5,919 nucleotides of DNA. It comes from Methylomonas sp. (GTDB lineage: Bacteria; Pseudomonadota; Gammaproteobacteria; Methylococcales; Methylomonadaceae). Shown here piece by piece: positions 1 to 5,919 of the stretch. Each line of letters opens with the position of its first letter. Position 1 is the stretch's first letter. The stretch covers positions 1 through 5,919 of the forward strand of contig JAQTYP010000236.1 in assembly GCA_028688235.1 (NCBI GenBank). Reading direction: 5' to 3'. Under the pieces are notes generated by a model. It did no database searches and had not been told where the DNA came from. It saw only the letters and a program-made list of their open reading frames with translations. The position numbers were made by a program, and so were the translations under genes.

Positions 1-90
1 TCCAGCTAAAAGCGAAATCATTAGGATTTGACTTGGTGCCTCAAGCTGTTTGATAACGTATTCATTGCTCGTTGCGGATTTGTAAGCCAT
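1..90 (-). CDS. Possible N-terminus of an unidentified leftward gene, cut by the window edge
   Basis: A reading frame opens leftward at the ATG at 90-88 and stays open for 30 codons to the edge. The peptide starts MAYKSATSNEY and becomes hydrophobic near the edge (ILMISLLAG), so a membrane segment could begin there. I do not recognise the family. No Shine-Dalgarno sequence precedes the ATG; the bases just upstream are AT-rich and include a TATAAT-like hexamer (93-98 on the opposite strand). The start codon and first codons lie inside the outer arm of the inverted repeat at 78-240. Thirty open codons can easily occur by chance, so this is a weak call that needs the sequence to the left. Confidence 0.3.
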   Translation of the reverse strand, partial: MAYKSATSNEYVIKQLEAPSQILMISLLAG

Positions 91-240
91 TGATTATAAA
101 TACTTAACTAAGCTGTTTCTTGAGAGCCTGTCGAAGGATGGACGGGAAAATCCGGGCTTCACCCGCGCCAACCCGTTCATGCTTCGACAAGTTCTCAAGA
201 AACAGCTTTTGTATAATTATAAAATCAATGACTTACAAAT
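78..240. repeat. Large imperfect inverted repeat (MITE-like or REP-like palindromic element)
   Basis: The left arm 78-146 is the reverse complement of the right arm 172-240. The outer blocks 78-95 and 223-240 match at 17 of 18 positions. The inner blocks 110-146 and 172-208 match at 33 of 37. The 14-nt blocks between them (96-109 and 209-222) are AT-rich and do not match. The loop 147-171 contains a small cggg/cccg hairpin. As RNA or single-stranded DNA this would form a long hairpin. The inner arm contains a TTCGACAAG-type core familiar from dispersed palindromic repeats of environmental proteobacteria. I see no transposase and no clear target-site duplication at either pair of boundaries, so the class is inferred. 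The inverted symmetry itself is read directly. Confidence 0.8.
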
Positions 241-307
241 TTATAAAAAACACGGAATTGCGTCAAACAGTGGCTGTTTCATGGTAACGCCATGCGCCCG
301 AAAAGGG

Positions 308-330
308 CTTACTTTGCTCAGCACGAACGG
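308..330 (+). repeat. Fragment of a dispersed REP-like repeat
   Basis: The stretch contains TTTGCTCAGCACGAACGG, which resembles the half-site of palindromic intergenic repeats of the form TTCGAC...GCTCAGCACGAACGG. It shares the CGTTC/GAACG end with the inner arm of the inverted repeat at 172-208, 100 bp to the left. It is probably a decayed partial copy of the same family. The family resemblance is from memory, not from a search. Confidence 0.4.
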
Positions 331-489
331 CTTGGCGAGCGACGGTTATTTCGGGAAGTTATTTAGGGCCAAATCCTAAGGTTATTTCTTGAAATTCAAG
401 CAAGCGGCATCGAAGCCTGGTCCTGGCTTACATCAACCTAACGATCATGAAGGCGCTGCATCACCCCAGGCTATGAAAGTAGCGCTGCT

Positions 490-542
490 GGGCATCCTTG
501 CTGCCGACGCCTGTCCAGCAAGCAACCATGCCCCAATTTTTT
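490..542 (+). terminator. Candidate rightward intrinsic terminator
   Basis: GGGCAT (490-495) pairs with ATGCCC (528-533), and CTTGCTG (497-503) pairs with CAGCAAG (516-522). The loop is 12 nt, with an internal bulge of one base on the left and five on the right. Three bases after the stem comes a run of six T (537-542), the normal arrangement for rho-independent termination on the plus strand. No recognised gene lies upstream in this orientation, so it could end a small RNA, a read-through transcript, or be part of a dispersed repeat. Confidence 0.4.
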
Positions 543-570
543 ACTTTCAGAGTAAAAACTGCAGTTAGTC

Positions 571-613
571 CAGTGGAGTAGAGAGTAGGGGAAGCCTGCT
601 CTCTACTCTACTG
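571..613 (-). terminator. Strong stem-loop downstream of rne, possible 3' end of its mRNA
   Basis: Arms 571-589 and 595-613 pair over 19 bp around a 5-nt loop (590-594). The only two non-Watson-Crick positions become G-U pairs in the RNA as read on the plus strand; read on the rne strand they are A-C mismatches. The stem starts about 30 nt after the rne stop codon. Neither side has an immediate long T-run; on the rne strand a five-T stretch appears about 12 nt beyond the stem. It is therefore an atypical terminator or a 3' stabilising hairpin. Confidence 0.45.
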
Positions 614-643
614 TGTTTCGTGGATGAAATGACTTTTATAGGA

Positions 644-2776
644 TCAATCTTCCGGATTCGGGGTACCCGCTTTCGGTTCTTGCGATTCGGTCTCCGCCCG
701 TTGTTTGCGCTCGGCGAAACTGCTGGCATAAGGGCGAGGTGCGTCCTTGCCGTCAGCCGGTAAGGCGGGGCGCTCCTGATTCTCGCTAGCGTCCGGATTC
801 ACGGATTCCGGTTTTCTATCACCGGAACCGTTGCGCGGGTTGCGACGACGATTACGACTTCTGCTACGCGCTGAACGTTCGCCAGCGGCTTTGTTCTGCG
901 TCGTTTCGGCGGCGTCTGCCGATTCAAGCGGCTGTTGTGCGTTTTCCTCTATGGCGTTGCCGGATTCCGCCGTTTGCGCAGGGCCTGTATTTCGCTTGTT
1001 GCGGCGAGGATTGCGTCCTCCCGCGGTGCGATCTCTATCACGGCGATTGTTCCGGCCGGATTTGGCTTTGCCGTCAGGCTTTTTTTCGCCTTCTTCACTG
1101 ATTTCCGCAGTCTTGCTTTGTCCTATCAGGCGTTGCCAGAAGCGTTGAATCAAGCTGGATGAGGATTTTTTCTGCACCGGTGCAGGAGCGTCTGGCAGGA
1201 ATTCCTTGACGGCCGCTTTTTCGAACTTAGTGGTGGTCTGTTTGGCAAACTCCGGCACCGAGAGTTCGTCTTCCTTGATTTGCAGATGGCTGGGTTTGTC
1301 TTCCATGCCTTCCAGGGATTTGATGCGTTCGATATCGTAAGACGGTGTTTCCAGATGTTTGCTGGGCAGCACGACGATGCTGACTTTCAGGCGATTCTCC
1401 AATTCCTGGATGGTTGCGCGTTTTTCATTTAATAAAAAGGTGGCGCAGTCTATCGGCAGATGGGCGATGACCCGCTCGGTGCCTTTTTTCATCGCTTCTT
1501 CTTCGATCAATCGCAGGACTGCCAGCGTGACGGATTCGACGTTGCGTATCGTGCCTTGGCCCTTGCAGCGCGGACAGGTCAGTTGCGTCGAATCTCCAAG
1601 AGATGGGCGCAAGCGTTGCCTGGACATTTCCATCAAGCCGAAGCGCGAGATGCGGCCGGTCTGAATGCGCGCACGGTCTATTTTGAGTGCGTCGCGTAGG
1701 CGGTTTTCGACTTCCCGCTGGTTTTTGTTGGCCATCATGTCGATGAAGTCGATGACGAACAAGCCGCCCAAGTCGCGTAAACGCAACTGACGGGCGATTT
1801 CGTCCGCTGCTTCCAGGTTGGTGTTCAGCGCAGTTTCCTCGATGTCGCTGCCTTTGGTCGCGCGGGCGGAGTTGATGTCGATGGAGGTCAAAGCTTCCGT
1901 ATGGTCGATGACGATAGAGCCGCCGGAAGGTAACGACACTTCGCGCTTGTAAGCCATCTCGATCTGGGTTTCGATCTGATAGCGACTGAACAAAGGTACG
2001 CTGTCCTGATACAGTTTGGCCTTGTTCAGATTGTGGGGCATGACTTGTTTCAGGAAGTTATGCACCAGTTTGAAAGCGCCCTCCTGATCGATCAAGATTT
2101 CGTCTATGTCGCCGCGCAAATGGTCGCGCAACGCCCGGATAATGACGTTGCTTTCCTGGAAAATCAGGAAGGGTGCGGTTTGTTCGTGACTGGAGCGTTC
2201 TATTGCCTCCCAAAGCTGCAGCAAGTAATTCAAATCCCATTGCAGCTCTTCGGCGCTTTTGTCGGAACCTGCCGTGCGTATGATCAAACCCATGCTGTCC
2301 GGTATTTCCAAGGCGGCCATGGTTTCGCGCAGTTCGCTACGGTTATCGCCTTCGATTCGGCGCGAAATGCCGCCAGCCTTGGGATTGTTCGGCATCAGTA
2401 CCAGATAGGTACCTGCCAGGCTAATATAGGTGGTCAAGGCGGCGCCTTTGTTGCCCCGTTCTTCTTTTTCGATTTGAACGACGATTTCCTGGCCTTCCTT
2501 GATGCCGATTTTATTGGTTTTTTCTTCCGATTCGCCGTTGCTCCGGTATTCCGGGACGATTTCCTTGAAGGGTAAAAAACCGTGCTTTTCGGCGCCGTAA
2601 TTGACGAAGGCGGCTTCCAGACTGGGTTCTACCCGGGTGATGATGCCTTTGTAAATATTGGATTTTTTTTGTTCTTTCGATGGAACTTCGATGTCGAAAT
2701 CGTACAGTTTTTGACCATCTACCAAGGCCACTCGCAGCTCTTCGGGCTGCGTGGCGTTGATAAGCATTCTTTTCAT
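644..2776 (-). CDS. rne: Ribonuclease E, 710 residues, short C-terminal region
   Basis: Essential endoribonuclease that cuts single-stranded AU-rich RNA in mRNA decay and in rRNA, tRNA and 4.5S-type RNA maturation. The N-terminus MKRMLINATQPEELRVALVDG is nearly that of E. coli RNase E. The S1 domain spans about 36-118, with Phe57 in EAAFVNYG. The 5'-monophosphate sensor motif RTAG has Arg167 and Thr168. The catalytic DNase I-like domain has magnesium ligands Asp300 (SIDINSARA) and Asp343 (VIDFIDM), and the zinc-link is CPRC at 401-404. The small domain runs to about 500. An amphipathic segment at 540-553 (SSLIQRFWQRLIGQ) matches the position and character of the membrane-targeting helix. Arg-rich patches at 574-596 and 634-648 are likely RNA-binding. 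The protein is about 350 residues shorter than the 1061-residue E. coli enzyme, so the degradosome scaffold is reduced or absent. The stop codon is clean, with no sign of a frameshift. It is transcribed divergently from rluC. Confidence 0.98.
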   Translation of the reverse strand: MKRMLINATQPEELRVALVDGQKLYDFDIEVPSKEQKKSNIYKGIITRVEPSLEAAFVNYGAEKHGFLPFKEIVPEYRSNGESEEKTNKIGIKEGQEIVVQIEKEERGNKGAALTTYISLAGTYLVLMPNNPKAGGISRRIEGDNRSELRETMAALEIPDSMGLIIRTAGSDKSAEELQWDLNYLLQLWEAIERSSHEQTAPFLIFQESNVIIRALRDHLRGDIDEILIDQEGAFKLVHNFLKQVMPHNLNKAKLYQDSVPLFSRYQIETQIEMAYKREVSLPSGGSIVIDHTEALTSIDINSARATKGSDIEETALNTNLEAADEIARQLRLRDLGGLFVIDFIDMMANKNQREVENRLRDALKIDRARIQTGRISRFGLMEMSRQRLRPSLGDSTQLTCPRCKGQGTIRNVESVTLAVLRLIEEEAMKKGTERVIAHLPIDCATFLLNEKRATIQELENRLKVSIVVLPSKHLETPSYDIERIKSLEGMEDKPSHLQIKEDELSVPEFAKQTTTKFEKAAVKEFLPDAPAPVQKKSSSSLIQRFWQRLIGQSKTAEISEEGEKKPDGKAKSGRNNRRDRDRTAGGRNPRRNKRNTGPAQTAESGNAIEENAQQPLESADAAETTQNKAAGERSARSRSRNRRRNPRNGSGDRKPESVNPDASENQERPALPADGKDAPRPYASSFAERKQRAETESQEPKAGTPNPED

Positions 2777-2782
2777 TCGTTA

Positions 2783-2787
2783 TCCTT
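2783..2787 (-). promoter_or_regulatory. Ribosome binding site of rne
   Basis: Read on the minus strand this is AAGGA, followed by six bases (TAACGA) and the ATG at 2776-2774. It supports this start, which also gives the conserved MKRMLINAT N-terminus. A second in-frame ATG at codon 4 is less well placed. Confidence 0.75.
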
Positions 2788-2838
2788 ATTGTTATGTGTA
2801 TCCTACCGAAGAGTTCTCAAACAGTTTTAATGTCGCGG

Positions 2839-2865
2839 GTTCAGACGGTTTTTCCGTCTCGAAAC
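2839..2865 (-). promoter_or_regulatory. Hairpin in the rne leader, possible autoregulatory element
   Basis: AGACGG (2843-2848) pairs perfectly with CCGTCT (2854-2859) around a five-base loop that is A-rich in the rne transcript. A further GTT/AAC pairing (2839-2841 with 2863-2865) extends it across an internal loop. It lies about 65-90 nt upstream of the rne start codon. The rne mRNA of enteric bacteria has a structured 5' untranslated region through which RNase E limits its own synthesis (Rfam family rne5). This hairpin may play the same part, but I cannot show homology. Confidence 0.35.
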
Positions 2866-3073
2866 TTAATGGAAGCGGCCAGGCTGACTAAAAACACCGG
2901 TTGGCGTTCTGTCTAGGCCAGCGGGTTATCGGACTTGCCGAAGCTGGCGCTCGAGTAGTGGCGATCTGTTTTTACTGAGCTCTTAGAGTTTGGATGCAGT
3001 CGCTCATCATGGGTTGAGCGATAAAACCCGAAAAAATTCTTTTGCCGGCGACGGCGTTAGGGGCGCCGAAGCC

Positions 3074-3079
3074 GGAAGG
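3074..3079 (+). promoter_or_regulatory. Shine-Dalgarno-like site before an alternative upstream rluC start
   Basis: GGAAGG lies eight bases before an ATG at 3088-3090 that is in frame with rluC. This spacing is good, whereas the conserved-length start at 3190 has no clear site within 5-12 bases. It leaves the true start open: either an N-terminal extension (MVNSMHRLTGLIY...) is translated, or the match is accidental within the leader. Confidence 0.35.
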
Positions 3080-3189
3080 TTATCTTTATGGTTAATTCCA
3101 TGCATAGATTAACTGGCCTAATATATCAATGTTTACCAATGGCAGCAATTTTAAACATGGCTTGCCCGGAAATTGCTATCATTTATGGC

Positions 3190-4149
3190 ATGAAATCCGC
3201 ATCCGAATCAACTCATCCTCAAGTACAGTGGCTGGAAATTACCGAGGCCAATTGCGAACAACGCTTGGATAATTTTTTGATCAGCTACCTGAAAGGCGTA
3301 CCCAAAACCCGAATTTACCGCATGGTGCGGAAAGGCGAAGTCAGGGTCAACAAGGGGCGCGTCGACGTCAGTTATAAGCTGGCCTTGGGCGATATCGTCC
3401 GCATTCCGCCCGTCAGGGTAGCCGAAAAAAATGACGACATCATCGTGCAGCCTACCTTGAAATACAGCCTGGAGAACCACATCCTGTATGAAGACGAGGG
3501 ATTCATCGTATTGAACAAGCCTTCCGGTTTTGCGGTGCATGGCGGCAGCGGCATTCATTCCGGCGTCATCGAGGCTTTGCGCCAGATTCGTCCCCAGCAG
3601 AAGTTTTTGGAATTGGTGCATAGGCTGGATAAGGAAACCTCGGGGTGTTTGTTGATTGCGAAAAAACGTTCTGTTTTGAAAGTGCTGCACGAAATGTTTC
3701 GCGGCGACGGTATTCAAAAGACTTATCTGGCCTTGCTGGCAGGACGGTTCGCGCGCAAAAAGCAATGGGTCGACGTGCCCTTATTGAAAAACGTCAATCA
3801 GGGGGGCGAGCGCATGGTCACCGTCAGTCAGGCCGGAAAAGCCGCTGAAACACTGTTCACCCGCTTGAAAGCCTTTCAGGATGCGACCCTGGTGCAGGCG
3901 GCGCCCAAAACCGGTCGCACCCATCAAATCCGGGTCCATGCAGCTTGGTTGGGTCACCCGATAATCGGCGACGAGCGTTATGGGGAAGACGAAGTCAATA
4001 AGGCCTTCAGGATGAAAGGCTATAAACGGCTGTTTTTGCATGCCGAGCAACTGCAGTTCGCTCACCCCATAAGCGGACATGTCCTGCATTTTTCAGCCCC
4101 TTTACCCGACGATTTGCAAACTTTGTTGAACAATGAAAAACCGCTTTGA
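3190..4149 (+). CDS. rluC: 23S rRNA pseudouridine synthase RluC
   Basis: Converts U955, U2504 and U2580 (E. coli numbering) of 23S rRNA to pseudouridine, in and near the peptidyl transferase centre. An S4 RNA-binding domain spans about 18-78 (QRLDNFL, LKGVPKTRIYRMVRKGEVRVN). The RluA-type catalytic domain follows, with motif HRLD at 144-147 containing the catalytic Asp147, then TSGCLLIAKK and GRTHQIRVHAAWLGHPIIGD at 242-261. From the ATG at 3190 the protein has 319 residues, the length of E. coli RluC, and begins MKSASESTHPQVQWLEITEA, comparable to the E. coli N-terminus. The frame is open upstream to an ATG at 3088 that has a better Shine-Dalgarno sequence, which would add 34 residues unlike RluC. 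I prefer 3190 on length and similarity, although its own ribosome site is poor. It is first in a cluster with the HAD and SppA genes. Confidence 0.95.
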   Translation: MKSASESTHPQVQWLEITEANCEQRLDNFLISYLKGVPKTRIYRMVRKGEVRVNKGRVDVSYKLALGDIVRIPPVRVAEKNDDIIVQPTLKYSLENHILYEDEGFIVLNKPSGFAVHGGSGIHSGVIEALRQIRPQQKFLELVHRLDKETSGCLLIAKKRSVLKVLHEMFRGDGIQKTYLALLAGRFARKKQWVDVPLLKNVNQGGERMVTVSQAGKAAETLFTRLKAFQDATLVQAAPKTGRTHQIRVHAAWLGHPIIGDERYGEDEVNKAFRMKGYKRLFLHAEQLQFAHPISGHVLHFSAPLPDDLQTLLNNEKPL

Positions 4150-4780
4150 CTTAATCATCTTCGACTGGGACGGCACGCTAATCGATTCGATAGACTGGAT
4201 CGTGCATTGCATTCAACAGGCCGCCGAATATTGCGCCTGCCCCATACCGAATAGACAGGCTATCAAGGACATCATAGGCCTGAGCATCGAGAATGCGGTC
4301 GAAAGCTTGTTTCCGGATGCCGATCCCGAAACGCGCGCCAAGCTGACAGCGCATTACAGCCGGCACTTCGTATCCAAGCATATCGGTCCTGAGGATCTGT
4401 TTCCCGGCGTCGTCGATATGCTGCAAACACTCTCGCAAGATGGATATCGTCTGGCAGTGGCGACAGGCAAGAAAGCCGCAGGCTTGGCAAGAGCCATGGA
4501 AGGTACTGGGCTGGCTGATTTTTTCTGCAGTACGCGGTGCGCCGACCAGGCTGCATCCAAGCCTGACCCGCGGATGATAGACGAGATCGTTGCTGAACTG
4601 GGCGTCAGCAAGCAGCGCACCTTGATGGTCGGCGACTCAGTACATGATCTGCAAATGGCTTCGAACGCGCAAGTCGCGGCTATCGCCGTGACTTGCGGCG
4701 CACATTCGGAAACGGTATTGCAACAATACAAGCCTTTGCGTTGTCTATCCCATCCGACAGAGTTGTTAGACTTTATTTGA
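4133..4780 (+). CDS. HAD superfamily (subfamily IA) phosphatase, phosphoglycolate phosphatase-like
   Basis: A 215-residue cytoplasmic hydrolase of small phosphorylated metabolites; the substrate cannot be read from the sequence. All four HAD motifs are present: motif I DWDGTLIDS, with nucleophile Asp11 and acid/base Asp13; motif II Thr111 in AVATGK; motif III Lys143 in SKPDP; motif IV GDSVHD at 167-172, with Asp168 and Asp172 as magnesium ligands. A helical C1 cap lies between motif I and about residue 85. The gene starts inside the last codons of rluC, overlapping it by 17 nt in another frame, with only a weak ribosome site, so translational coupling is likely. A HAD hydrolase in this slot after rluC is known in pseudomonads as I recall. 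It could be called Gph-like, but a role in phosphoglycolate salvage is only a guess. Confidence 0.92.
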   Translation: MKNRFDLIIFDWDGTLIDSIDWIVHCIQQAAEYCACPIPNRQAIKDIIGLSIENAVESLFPDADPETRAKLTAHYSRHFVSKHIGPEDLFPGVVDMLQTLSQDGYRLAVATGKKAAGLARAMEGTGLADFFCSTRCADQAASKPDPRMIDEIVAELGVSKQRTLMVGDSVHDLQMASNAQVAAIAVTCGAHSETVLQQYKPLRCLSHPTELLDFI

Positions 4781-4784
4781 GAGG
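4779..4784 (+). promoter_or_regulatory. Ribosome binding site that fixes the start of the S49 peptidase gene
   Basis: GAGAGG overlaps the TGA stop of the HAD gene and lies six bases before the ATG at 4791. An in-frame TTG at 4785 would sit directly against this site, so the ATG at 4791 is the better start. Confidence 0.7.
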
Positions 4785-4790
4785 TTGAGT

Positions 4791-5759
4791 ATGGAAAATT
4801 CACAACAAAAGCAATCGGCCGATCAAGGTTCGACGGCCTGGGAAAAAGAGATACTGGAAAGACTGGCCTTCTCGGCCATAGACGAACAAAAGAAAGCCCG
4901 GCGCTGGGGGATATTTTTTAAATTTTTGACCTTCGCCTATCTGTCCGCAGCATTGGCAATGGTGGTATATCCGCGTTTCGAAACTGATATGGGAGGCGGC
5001 AAGGGGCATGTGGCCGTGATCGATGTGCAAGGGGCTATCATGCAAGGCGAGGCGGCCGACGCCGATACCGTCATCGAGGGCTTGCGAGACGCGATCAAGG
5101 ATAAAAATACCAAAGGGGTCATCCTGAGCATCAACTCCCCCGGTGGTAGCGCGGTGCAATCGGCTTATATCTACGACGAGATTCGCCGACAGAAAAAACA
5201 GCATCCCGACCTGCCGATCTATGCGGTCGTCGGTGATATGTGCGCTTCGGGCGGTTACTACGTGGCCGCGGCCAGCGACAAGATTTTTGTCAGCCCGGCC
5301 AGTCTGATAGGCTCCATCGGTGTCGTGATGAACGGTTTTGGCTTCAGCAATGTATTGGAAAAGCTGGGTGTAGAGAGGCGTTTGTTGACTGCCGGCGAGC
5401 ACAAGGCTTTTTTGGACCCTTTTTCACCGGTGAATCAAACCGAAGCCAAACATATGCAAGCCTTGCTGGATCAAGTGCATCAGCAATTCATTGCCGCGGT
5501 CAAGCAAGCGCGCGGCGATCGCCTGAAGGAAGCGCCTGACATGTATTCCGGCCTGGTTTGGAATGGCGAGGAAGGGGTGCAGCTTGGATTGGCCGACGGC
5601 TTTGGCAGCGTGGATTCCGTTGCTCGCGAAGAACTGGGGGTGGAGGAGAAATTGAACTTCACTCGACAGGAGCGTCTGATCGACCGCTTGGCCGGCAAAT
5701 TCGGCGCATCGTTCGCCCAAAGCTTCGGCGCGGCAATAAAATCGATCAATTTTCAATAA
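4791..5759 (+). CDS. sppA: Membrane-anchored signal peptide peptidase, SppA/S49 family (short form)
   Basis: A serine protease of family S49 that degrades cleaved signal peptides and other membrane peptide fragments. It has 322 residues from ATG 4791, so it is the short, single-domain type rather than the 618-residue E. coli SppA with its tandem repeat. A polar N-terminal segment of about 38 residues precedes one membrane helix at about 39-60 (WGIFFKFLTFAYLSAALAMV), and the catalytic domain should face the periplasm. Motifs: VAVIDVQGAI, SINSPGGSAVQ (about 113-123), the nucleophile Ser153 in MCASGGYYVAAA, and the general base Lys205 in AGEHKAFLDPFSP. The Ser-Lys spacing of 52 is the one I recall for Bacillus SppA. 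It lies 10 nt after the HAD gene and is probably in the same transcript. SohB is an alternative family name, but length and motifs favour short SppA. Confidence 0.93.
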   Translation: MENSQQKQSADQGSTAWEKEILERLAFSAIDEQKKARRWGIFFKFLTFAYLSAALAMVVYPRFETDMGGGKGHVAVIDVQGAIMQGEAADADTVIEGLRDAIKDKNTKGVILSINSPGGSAVQSAYIYDEIRRQKKQHPDLPIYAVVGDMCASGGYYVAAASDKIFVSPASLIGSIGVVMNGFGFSNVLEKLGVERRLLTAGEHKAFLDPFSPVNQTEAKHMQALLDQVHQQFIAAVKQARGDRLKEAPDMYSGLVWNGEEGVQLGLADGFGSVDSVAREELGVEEKLNFTRQERLIDRLAGKFGASFAQSFGAAIKSINFQ

Positions 5760-5763
5760 ACGC

Positions 5764-5792
5764 TTGCCAAACGTGCGCGCAATGGTCATAAT
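5764..5792 (+). promoter_or_regulatory. Sigma70-type promoter of the 4.5S RNA gene
   Basis: TTGCCA (5764-5769) and CATAAT (5787-5792) are separated by exactly 17 bases. Each matches the consensus at four or five of six positions. Transcription would start near 5799. The following GCGCGC stretch is a GC-rich discriminator like those of stable-RNA promoters under growth-rate or stringent control. It starts five bases after the sppA stop codon, so ffs need not depend on the upstream cluster. Confidence 0.7.
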
Positions 5793-5825
5793 GCGCGCTC
5801 TTCGGCAGTGCCGCCGAGTGTTAAT

Positions 5826-5919
<94 letters not shown>

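Larger units (their letters stand above)
241..643. other. Intergenic region without a convincing gene
   Basis: These 403 bases separate the inverted repeat from the rne stop codon. They hold the repeat fragment at 308-330, a hairpin plus T-run at 490-542, a short tttttact/agtaaaaa hairpin at 538-558 and a long stem-loop at 571-613. Reading frames here are short and lack ribosome binding sites. The longest (179-379, 66 codons) starts inside the inverted repeat and has no recognisable protein features. Confidence 0.6.
2777..3189. other. Divergent rne-rluC intergenic region
   Basis: This interval must hold the promoters of both flanking genes. I could not assign a convincing -35/-10 pair for either. 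A TAATAT hexamer at 3119-3124 could be a -10 for rluC, but no good -35 lies 16-18 bp upstream. Other structure includes cgctca/tgagcg (3001-3006 with 3015-3020) and an overlapping alternative gggtt/aaccc pairing (3011-3015 with 3025-3029). The long spacing fits a structured rne leader. Positions 3088-3189 are also open in the rluC frame. Confidence 0.5.

Noticed and set aside
78..330. CRISPR-like reading of the repeated motifs
   Set aside because: The repeats are inverted rather than direct, not regularly spaced, and no cas gene is present.
179..379. Rightward frame of 66 codons
   Set aside because: It starts inside the inverted repeat, has no ribosome site, and its product has no recognisable features.
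473..568. Rightward 31-codon frame beginning MKVALLGILAADAC, signal-peptide-like
   Set aside because: It runs through the 490-533 hairpin, lacks a properly spaced ribosome site, and is short enough to arise by chance.
831..1148. Rightward Arg/Leu-rich frame
   Set aside because: It is antisense to the low-complexity Arg-rich tail of RNase E; the composition explains it.
2033..2575. Rightward 180-codon frame inside rne
   Set aside because: It is antisense to the conserved catalytic half of RNase E, so its openness follows from codon use on the other strand.
2811..2830. GAGTTCTCAAACAGTTTTAA resembles part of the right arm at 190-210
   Set aside because: The match is short and gapped, in an AT-rich leader; coincidence is likely.
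3208..3765. Leftward 185-codon frame inside rluC
   Set aside because: It is the antisense shadow of the conserved S4 and catalytic region of RluC.
4800..5402. Leftward 200-codon frame inside sppA
   Set aside because: It is antisense to the peptidase's membrane helix and catalytic domain, with no family likeness.
5424..5789. Leftward 121-codon frame crossing the sppA end and the ffs promoter
   Set aside because: It overlaps a well-supported gene and promoter and has no independent support.

Overview
The window is chromosomal DNA of mid GC content from a gammaproteobacterium. This rests on the divergent rne / rluC pair, on protein sequences that line up closely with the Escherichia coli RNase E and RluC as I remember them, and on a short gammaproteobacterial-type 4.5S RNA. 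The gene order rne <- -> rluC, HAD phosphatase, S49 peptidase is the one I recall from pseudomonads and related non-enteric lineages. The dispersed-repeat motif at the left end resembles repeats I associate with methanotrophs and other environmental proteobacteria. I do not assign a genus.

Layout. Positions 1-90 may hold the start of a leftward gene that leaves the window (weak). Positions 78-240 are a large imperfect inverted repeat of 163 bp, with 69-nt arms around a 25-nt loop. A related repeat fragment follows at 308-330. Positions 241-643 hold no convincing gene. They contain a hairpin with a T-run that could end rightward transcription (490-542) and a 19-bp stem-loop downstream of rne (571-613). 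The gene rne runs leftward from 2776 to 644 and encodes a 710-residue RNase E with a complete catalytic half and a short, arginine-rich, tail-like C-terminal region. The rne-rluC interval (2777-3189) carries the rne leader, which includes a clear hairpin. A rightward cluster follows: rluC (best start 3190), a HAD-IA phosphatase overlapping it by 17 nt, and a membrane-anchored SppA-type peptidase 10 nt further on. The gene for the 4.5S RNA of the signal recognition particle (ffs) has its own good sigma70-type promoter and is cut by the right edge.

Functional theme. Most of the window is housekeeping RNA and protein metabolism: RNA decay and rRNA processing (RNase E), 23S rRNA pseudouridylation (RluC), small-molecule phosphate hydrolysis (HAD enzyme), membrane peptide clearance (SppA) and co-translational membrane targeting (4.5S RNA). 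SppA and ffs both relate to protein export, but they probably do not share a promoter. I found no evidence of a new defence or mobile system. The least explained part is the left 640 bp of repeats and hairpins.
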